Source: Desulfocapsa sp. (GTDB lineage Bacteria; Desulfobacterota; Desulfobulbia; Desulfobulbales; Desulfocapsaceae). From it: DNA of 11,096 nucleotides. Positions 7,166-11,096 of this stretch are shown here, in pieces. The notes under the pieces are model-generated. The model made no database searches. It was not told the origin of the DNA and saw nothing but the letters and a program-made list of their open reading frames with translations. Where the stretch lies: the NCBI GenBank assembly GCA_020717935.1, contig DYDK01000037.1, forward strand, positions 1 through 11,096. Direction: 5' to 3'. The position numbers and the translations under genes were made by a program. Within the stretch, counting starts at the first letter, position 1. The number at the start of each line of letters is the position of its first letter.

Positions 7166-8178
7166 TGCATGAGGCGCAATTTTCTATCCAGGGGAATAAT
7201 GGAGAGGTCATTTGCGGGCTGTGTGTCCATCGTTGCCGGATCAAGAGCGGCCACCGCGGAATCTGCGGGGTTCGGGAGAACAGGGACGGGGGTCTGTATA
7301 GTCTGGTCTATGGGCGGCTGGTGGCCGAGCTCGTGGACCCGATTGAAAAGAAGCCCCTGTTCCATTTTCTACCAGCAAGTACGAGCTACTCCATTGCGAC
7401 GGTGGGCTGTAATTTTCGATGTCGGCATTGTCAGAATTTTTCCATTTCTCAGCCTGGTAATTTCCCGGCTGATGCTCCCCCTGGAGTTCTGCGAAGCCCT
7501 GAATTCGTGGTGGAAAGCGCCATTGCTGCCGGTTGCCAGTCTATCAGTTATACCTTCGTCGAGCCGACCATTTTTTTTGAGTTTGCCTATGATTGCTGTG
7601 TGCTGGCCCATCGTCACGGCCTGAAAAATGTCTTTGTCTCCAACGGCTACGCAACCGAGGAAACCACCCGGAAACTTGCTCCCGTGCTTGATGCCATTAA
7701 TATTGACATCAAAGCTTTTAACGATGATTTTTATCGCACCATTTGCGGGGCCAGATTGCAGCCAGTGCTCGACACTGTGCGGCTTATGCGGGAGCTGGGG
7801 GTGTGGGTGGAAATTACCACACTGCTCATTCCGGGACTCAATGACAGCGAACAGGAATTAACGCAGCTTGCTGAATTTATCGTCAGCCTGGATCCTGCTA
7901 TCCCCTGGCATGTGAGCGCCTTCTTCCCCACCTACAAGCTGACCGACAGGCCGGCAACGCCGGTGCTTACCCTGCAAAAGGCCCGCAAGATCGGGCTGGC
8001 TGCTGGTCTTCACCATGTGTATGAAGGAAATGTGACGGATTCAGGCGGGGAAAATACCGTGTGTCCATCCTGTCAGGCTCGTCTGATCAGCCGTTTCCGG
8101 TTCACGGTTCAGGAAAACAGGCTGGCGCATGGTTGTTGTCCGCAATGCGGCGAAAAAATCGCCGGAGTCTGGGAGTAA
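7165..8178 (+). CDS. amrS: AmrS-like radical SAM protein (AmmeMemoRadiSam family, PflA-activase related)
   Basis: A 337-residue radical SAM enzyme. The [4Fe-4S] cluster motif is CNFRCRHC (C82, C86, C89; CX3CX2C), preceded by LYSLVYGRLVAELVDPIEKKPLFHF, split here as LYSLVYGRLV and DPIEKKPLFHF (44-68), which is typical of the AmrS group within COG1180. An N-terminal four-cysteine segment (C17, C20, C24, C34) and a C-terminal zinc-ribbon-like pair (C300/C303 and C325/C328) ending in IAGVWE also match that family. The start at 7165 is supported by GGAGG at 7151-7155 and by overlap with the bpt stop (TGATG). The family is named for co-occurrence with Memo and AMMECR1 proteins; neither is in this window, so its partner genes are elsewhere or missing. 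Its substrate is unknown. The stop codon coincides with the first bases of the repeat element that follows. Confidence 0.88.
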   Translation: MHEAQFSIQGNNGEVICGLCVHRCRIKSGHRGICGVRENRDGGLYSLVYGRLVAELVDPIEKKPLFHFLPASTSYSIATVGCNFRCRHCQNFSISQPGNFPADAPPGVLRSPEFVVESAIAAGCQSISYTFVEPTIFFEFAYDCCVLAHRHGLKNVFVSNGYATEETTRKLAPVLDAINIDIKAFNDDFYRTICGARLQPVLDTVRLMRELGVWVEITTLLIPGLNDSEQELTQLAEFIVSLDPAIPWHVSAFFPTYKLTDRPATPVLTLQKARKIGLAAGLHHVYEGNVTDSGGENTVCPSCQARLISRFRFTVQENRLAHGCCPQCGEKIAGVWE

Positions 8179-8567
8179 GGGCCTGTCCACAAATAACATG
8201 GACAGGATTGCGCTCAGATTTGGGTTAGATGTGGTTGCGGCGATTGAACAGGTAAGGAGGCTACTCAAAATAAACTGGACAAAATTGCGCTCGGATTTGG
8301 GTTGGATTTGGTCGGGACGATTGAACAAAACCGCAGGCATAATTGTGTTATGTCGAGGATTTTGTGATTGAGAATCGGCCAAATACGACCCGAAGACGAG
8401 ATGCAAGGTGTTCAGGTTATTTTGAATAGCCTCCTAAGCGAGCACAGCGAGACTCCGAAACCGCAGGCATAGCAGGGCTTCGTCGAGGATTTTGTGATTG
8501 AGTCGCAGCCAAAGATGGCCCAAAGATGAGATGCAAGTCGTTCATGTTATTTGGGGACAGGCCCTTA
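8176..8567. mobile_element. MITE-like palindromic element (outer copy), interrupted by a second copy
   Basis: The left end TAAGGGCCTGTCC... (8176-8199) and right end (8544-8567) form 24-base terminal inverted repeats with one mismatch (8189). The element begins and ends with TA, like short non-autonomous elements that use TA targets. No protein-coding frame is credible. Removing the interruption 8251-8457 leaves 185 bases (8176-8250 plus 8458-8567) that align without gaps to the inner copy: 8200-8250 matches 8277-8327 at 43 of 51 positions, and 8458-8550 matches 8328-8420 at a constant offset of 130. The interruption carries the inner copy plus about 22 extra bases (GG on the left, and a 20-base stretch 8438-8457). 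Its left end overlaps the amrS stop. Family name and transposase are unknown. Confidence 0.75.
8253..8437. mobile_element. Inner copy of the same palindromic element family
   Basis: This 185-base copy is one long imperfect palindrome centred at 8345. The ends AGGAGGCTAcTCAAAATAA (8255-8273) and its complement (8417-8435) differ at one base. Inward, the arms stay related, for example TTGC.CTCG..TT.GGGT.G on both arms. The centre is CATAA-TTGTG-TTATG (8338-8352). It shares its interior with the outer copy but has different terminal bases. Flanking TA dinucleotides (8253-8254 on the left, 8435-8436 on the right) are compatible with insertion at TA, although the duplication is not perfectly symmetrical. 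As single-stranded DNA or RNA it would fold into a very long hairpin. Confidence 0.7.
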
Positions 8568-8617
8568 CACAAAGGGGCACAAGGAAGTGAGAGGCGCACT
8601 TCCGCGACAATGATTCC

Positions 8618-8646
8618 TTGCGTATGAACACCTCGTCGTCTATAGT
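8618..8646 (+). promoter_or_regulatory. Possible promoter upstream of the His-rich small gene
   Basis: TTGCGT (8618-8623), a 17-base spacer and TATAGT (8641-8646, five of six matches to TATAAT) form a possible sigma70 promoter about 135 bases before the small gene at 8782. An odd palindrome AAAAATG-T-CATTTTT (8648-8662) lies where transcription would begin and could be an operator. Both are weak on sequence alone. Confidence 0.3.
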
Positions 8647-8781
8647 AAAAAATGTCATTTTTGAATGCGTGGATAAGCGTTTGCGTTCAGTGAATACCAT
8701 GGGAAACAGAGCGACAACTCTTTGAGAAAAAACAGATAGCCATTTGTTTTCATTTGAAAAAATAGAAAAAGGAGAAGAGAA

Positions 8782-8907
8782 ATGAGCGGACACGATCATC
8801 ATGAAGTGGTGCATCATGAAGAAGATCATTCAATCAATATCAAGGTGGGAGTGTTTTTTGTTTGTGTTCTTCTCTCATTCTTTGTCATTGCCATGATCAA
8901 TTCATGA
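8782..8907 (+). CDS. Small His-rich single-span membrane protein (41 residues)
   Basis: A 41-residue frame starting at ATG 8782, preceded by a well-spaced GGAG at 8771-8774. The N-terminal part (residues 1-20) is polar and charged, with six histidines among the first 16 residues (H4, H6, H7, H11, H12, H16) and several acidic residues, including DHH and HHEEDH clusters. Residues about 22-39 (VGVFFVCVLLSFFVIAMI) form one clear membrane span, and the protein ends shortly after in NS. The His/Asp/Glu head could bind metal ions or protons near the membrane surface. I do not recognise the family; a small accessory subunit of a membrane complex is one possibility. The ribosome-binding site and the clean two-part layout support a real gene, but no homology search was possible. 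Confidence 0.6.
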   Translation: MSGHDHHEVVHHEEDHSINIKVGVFFVCVLLSFFVIAMINS

Positions 8908-8984
8908 AAGGGACACCTGCGAGGAGTCATGCAGTGTAGCCGACGAGGGTGCCGGTTTGAATGCGAATTGGAGTATGAGGTGAG

Positions 8985-9017
8985 AAAACCGTCGAAGGTA
9001 TTTGCGTTGGCGGTTTT
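8985..9017 (+). terminator. Hairpin with T-run ahead of rnhA: weak terminator or attenuator
   Basis: AAAACCGTC (8985-8993) pairs with GGCGGTTTT (9009-9017) through nine positions, one of them G-U, and two further pairs may form inside. T-rich bases (TTTTTGTATTTT) follow the stem. It lies between the small His-rich gene and rnhA, and only about ten bases ahead of the rnhA ribosome-binding site. It may end the small transcript or modulate rnhA. The 15-base inner loop makes it a moderate hairpin. Confidence 0.4.
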
Positions 9018-9037
9018 TGTATTTTCAGGAGCTGTCC

Positions 9038-9739
9038 ATGAGTAAGAAAAAAGTGTATGCCGTAGCCGTTGGAGTCCAACCTGGGATTTATGAGACCTGG
9101 CCTGAGGCGGAAAAACAGATCAAGGGCTTTGCCGGAGCTAAATTTATGGGCTTTCTTGATCGGGCTGCGGCCAGGGCCTGGTTGAAAAATCCGAAATATC
9201 GGAAACCTGAAGTCAAATCAGCGCCCAGGCCTGAAACTTCCGAGCTAATCAGCGGTGAGGGAGAAATCTGTATTTACAGCGACGGTGGATGCATCAACAA
9301 TCCTGGCCCTGGCGGTTATGGCTGCATTGTGATCATCAACGGTCAGGAACAGGAGCTGGTCGGCGGTTATCGTCTGACTACCAATAACCGGATGGAACTG
9401 ATGGCCTGTATCGTGGGTTTGCGTGCGCTCCAGCAGGCCGAGCTTGCAGAGGAACAGATTATTGTTGTCTATTCCGACTCCAAGTATGTCGTCAACGGCA
9501 TCAGCAAGGGCTGGGCCATAGGCTGGCAGCAGCAAGGCTGGATAAAATCGAACAAAACGCCAGCGGCCAACCCCGATCTCTGGGGTGAATTATTGGCATT
9601 AGTGGCAGGAAAAACCGTGCGATTTCAATGGGTCAAAGGACATGCCGGTCATCCCCTCAATGAGCGATGTGATCGTTTGGCCGTGACTGCGGCCAGAGGA
9701 AAAGATTTGCCGGAAGATACAGGGTTTGGGCGGAAATGA
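9038..9739 (+). CDS. rnhA: Ribonuclease HI with N-terminal RNA/DNA hybrid-binding domain
   Basis: A 233-residue enzyme that cuts the RNA strand of RNA/DNA hybrids in the cytoplasm. Residues about 4-49 form the hybrid-binding (caulimovirus viroplasmin-like) domain: KVYAVAVGVQPGIYETW, then GAKFMGF and ARAWL. A linker of about 25 residues leads to the RNase H domain from about 76. Catalytic residues are all present: D82 in YSDGGC, E120 in NNRMELMA, D147 in YSDSKYV, D212 in ERCDRLA, and H202 in KGHAGHP. The layout resembles eukaryotic RNase H1 and Bacillus halodurans RNase HI rather than the single-domain E. coli enzyme. The frame opens at 9002, but ATG 9038 is chosen because AGGAG (9027-9031) precedes it and the domain begins right after. 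It overlaps the next gene by four bases. Confidence 0.95.
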   Translation: MSKKKVYAVAVGVQPGIYETWPEAEKQIKGFAGAKFMGFLDRAAARAWLKNPKYRKPEVKSAPRPETSELISGEGEICIYSDGGCINNPGPGGYGCIVIINGQEQELVGGYRLTTNNRMELMACIVGLRALQQAELAEEQIIVVYSDSKYVVNGISKGWAIGWQQQGWIKSNKTPAANPDLWGELLALVAGKTVRFQWVKGHAGHPLNERCDRLAVTAARGKDLPEDTGFGRK

Positions 9740-10746
9740 ACTCGCAGGCGACCATTTCCGGCAAACGATGTTTTCATGGATTAACCCCGGAGAGGGTCAT
9801 TGCCTGTGCCGAAGAAAGTACAGGCCGACGATGCACCAACCTCTGTCGCCCTTTGAATAGTTATATCAACCGTGTTTTTGAGCTGGAACAGGAAGATGGA
9901 ACGGGTCTAATCATCAAGTTTTATCGGCCGGGCCGTTGGTCACATGAGGCCTTGCTCGATGAACACTCCTTTCTGCTGGAACTCCAGGCCTTGGAGATTC
10001 CGGTAATAGCCCCTCTGAAGATGACTGACGGCAAAACCCTGGGACGAGACGGCACACTCCCCTTTGCCTGCTTTCCCAAGTGTGGCGGTCGCAGTTATGA
10101 TGAATACTCGGAAGAACAATGGTCGGAGCTGGGTCGTCTCATTGGCCGCGTCCACGCCGTTGGCGCCACCCGCTCCTCCCTTCACCGAATCACCCTCGCC
10201 CCGGCCCACTCAACTCGCCAGCAGGTTGACAGTCTGCTGGCCGGCCATCATATCCCTCCCGTCGTGCGCCCCGCATTCAAGGAACTGACCGATGCCCTGA
10301 TCGAGGAGATCAGCCCGCTCTTTGAGCAGACCCGTATGATCCGTATCCACGGTGATTGTCATTTCTCCAACCTCATCCATCGTCCGGGCCAGTCCTTTTT
10401 CATTATTGACTTTGATGACATGGCTCTAGGGCCACCGGTTCAGGATTTCTGGATGCTGCTCCCCGGGCACGCACACGAGTGCCCCTTGGAAGTTGATCTC
10501 TTCCTTGAAGGCTACCAGTCGTTTATGGACTTTGACCGCCGCAGCCTGGCCCTTATTGAGCCCCTGCGGGCCATGCGCTATATCCACTATATCGCATGGT
10601 GTGCCCATCAGGTCAGTGAAGACGGGGAGTCTCGTGCGGTCCCCAATTTTGGCACCCGCGCCTACTGGGAACAGGAGATGGCAGATCTGGCGGATCAGCG
10701 GCAACGCATCAAAAACGCTGCCGTGCAGACTGGAAATTTTTTGTAA
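9736..10746 (+). CDS. srkA: SrkA/YihE-like stress-response serine/threonine kinase
   Basis: A 336-residue protein of the aminoglycoside-phosphotransferase/choline-kinase-like fold. SrkA (YihE, RdoA) of E. coli phosphorylates proteins and promotes survival under envelope and oxidative stress. Segments seen: NSYINRVFEL (41-50), ATP-binding Lys in LIIKFYRPGRW (58-68), RLIGRVHAVGA (134-144), the catalytic loop HGDCHFSN (205-212, with Asp207) and FIIDFDD (222-228, metal-binding Asp). The KFYRPGRW motif and the GPPVQDFWML segment (232-241) are typical of SrkA and separate it from true aminoglycoside or homoserine kinases. Its ATG overlaps the rnhA stop (ATGA), so the two are probably translated together. 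The identity of its targets here is unknown. Confidence 0.9.
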   Translation: MNSQATISGKRCFHGLTPERVIACAEESTGRRCTNLCRPLNSYINRVFELEQEDGTGLIIKFYRPGRWSHEALLDEHSFLLELQALEIPVIAPLKMTDGKTLGRDGTLPFACFPKCGGRSYDEYSEEQWSELGRLIGRVHAVGATRSSLHRITLAPAHSTRQQVDSLLAGHHIPPVVRPAFKELTDALIEEISPLFEQTRMIRIHGDCHFSNLIHRPGQSFFIIDFDDMALGPPVQDFWMLLPGHAHECPLEVDLFLEGYQSFMDFDRRSLALIEPLRAMRYIHYIAWCAHQVSEDGESRAVPNFGTRAYWEQEMADLADQRQRIKNAAVQTGNFL

Positions 10747-10967
10747 ACAAGCTTCAATGACAAAGGCACTCAGACTCCAGCTCCTGCACTGGCGATGAAG
10801 AACAGTGGCTTCTTATTTCATTTTTCAAGCAAGCAAGTCAGGTTCCCTCACAATGGGACACAAGCCGCGCACCCTTTGTGATCTTCGTGTAGTATGTCGG
10901 GATTTAGATCCTGCTCAATCGTTGCTCTATCCTTTCAAAGTGTATCTATTTCATGAATGCTATTTGC

Positions 10968-11002
10968 TTAGTGGGCTTTTTGAGAGATAAAAAGTCCACT
11001 AA
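10968..11002. repeat. 14-bp inverted repeat downstream of srkA
   Basis: TTAGTGGGCTTTTT (10968-10981) pairs with AAAAAGTCCACTAA (10989-11002) across a 7-base loop GAGAGAT, with only one G-U pair. The stem contains A5/T5 but is not followed by a U-run on either strand, so it is an atypical terminator. It could be an end of a mobile element or a structured transcript end. Confidence 0.55.
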
Positions 11003-11040
11003 AATTGGAGAATTATCTATTGTGCAGAGAAAATAAATCG

Positions 11041-11084
11041 AAGAGGTTGAGCCTCTTGCAAAATGAAGATTTTCGTTCAAAATC
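11041..11084. repeat. Two adjacent small hairpins at the window edge
   Basis: AAGAGG-TTGAG-CCTCTT (11041-11057) and GATTTT-CGTTC-AAAATC (11068-11084) are both perfect 6-bp stems with 5-base loops. CCTC of the first can instead pair with GAGG at 11085-11088, so alternative folds exist. The block resembles a dispersed intergenic repeat cut by the window edge; origin unknown. Confidence 0.35.
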
Positions 11085-11096
11085 GAGGCATGCGAA

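Larger units (their letters stand above)
10747..11096. other. Region with no recognised gene, containing hairpins
   Basis: No reading frame here resembles a protein; a 61-codon plus-strand frame at 10805-10990 has no ribosome-binding site or recognisable motif and ends within a hairpin. The region does hold a long inverted repeat at 10968-11002 and two small hairpins at 11041-11084, listed separately. No clear promoter or terminator for srkA was found. Confidence 0.5.

Noticed and set aside
8041..8599. Open frames on both strands within the palindromic repeat block
   Set aside because: They follow the repeated arms, have no conserved protein features or ribosome-binding sites, and are explained by the repeat structure.
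8648..8662. AAAAATG-T-CATTTTT as a terminator
   Set aside because: The stem is almost all A-T with a one-base centre, so it cannot form a stable terminator; kept only as a possible operator near the promoter.
8929..9045. A 38-codon frame between the His-rich gene and rnhA with three cysteines near its start
   Set aside because: GAGGAG is only two bases from its ATG, the sequence is not family-like, it contains the hairpin, and it runs into the rnhA start; probably chance.
10805..10990. A 61-codon plus-strand frame after srkA
   Set aside because: No ribosome-binding site, no recognisable motif, and it ends inside the 14-bp hairpin.

Overview
The window looks like chromosomal DNA from an anaerobic Gram-negative bacterium, most likely a Desulfobacterota (delta-proteobacterial sulfate-reducer type, possibly Desulfobulbales). 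This is an inference from gene content: two futalosine-pathway menaquinone genes, a MobB-like/MobA fusion, an AmrS-type radical SAM enzyme, a bacterial Bpt-type aminoacyl-transferase and an SrkA-type kinase. No sequence comparison could be run.

Layout. Positions 1-321 hold no recognised gene. A beta-CASP metallo-beta-lactamase nuclease gene runs leftward (322-1731). It is divergent from a small FmdB-type zinc-ribbon gene (1991-2263), with a recognisable promoter for each in the gap. queA (2434-3504, minus) converges on the FmdB gene, and a very strong bidirectional terminator hairpin lies between them and contains the queA stop codon. Divergent from queA is a tightly packed plus-strand gene string: mqnB (futalosine hydrolase), mqnD (1,4-dihydroxy-6-naphthoate synthase), a MobB-like/MobA fusion, bpt (leucyl/arginyl-tRNA-protein transferase, split by a frameshift in a T6 run) and an amrS-like radical SAM gene. 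Several junctions overlap (ATGA, TGATG), which suggests translational coupling.

Directly at the amrS stop codon begins a 392-bp non-coding mobile-element-like structure (8176-8567). It is a palindromic element of about 185 bp (plus a short spacer) with a second, diverged copy of the same family nested near its centre. The terminal sequences of the two copies differ, but each copy keeps its own arms complementary. This is the most unusual structure in the window.

Further right are a 41-residue His-rich single-membrane-span protein (8782-8907), an RNase HI with an N-terminal hybrid-binding domain (9038-9739) and an overlapping srkA-like kinase gene (9736-10746). The last 350 bases carry hairpins but no recognised gene.

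Functionally the genes are mostly housekeeping: menaquinone synthesis, queuosine tRNA modification, molybdenum cofactor maturation, N-degron tagging and RNA processing. I did not find a convincing new multi-gene system. The points worth a second look are the nested palindromic element, the slippery-site frameshift in bpt, the MobB-like domain without a P-loop, and the His-rich miniprotein.
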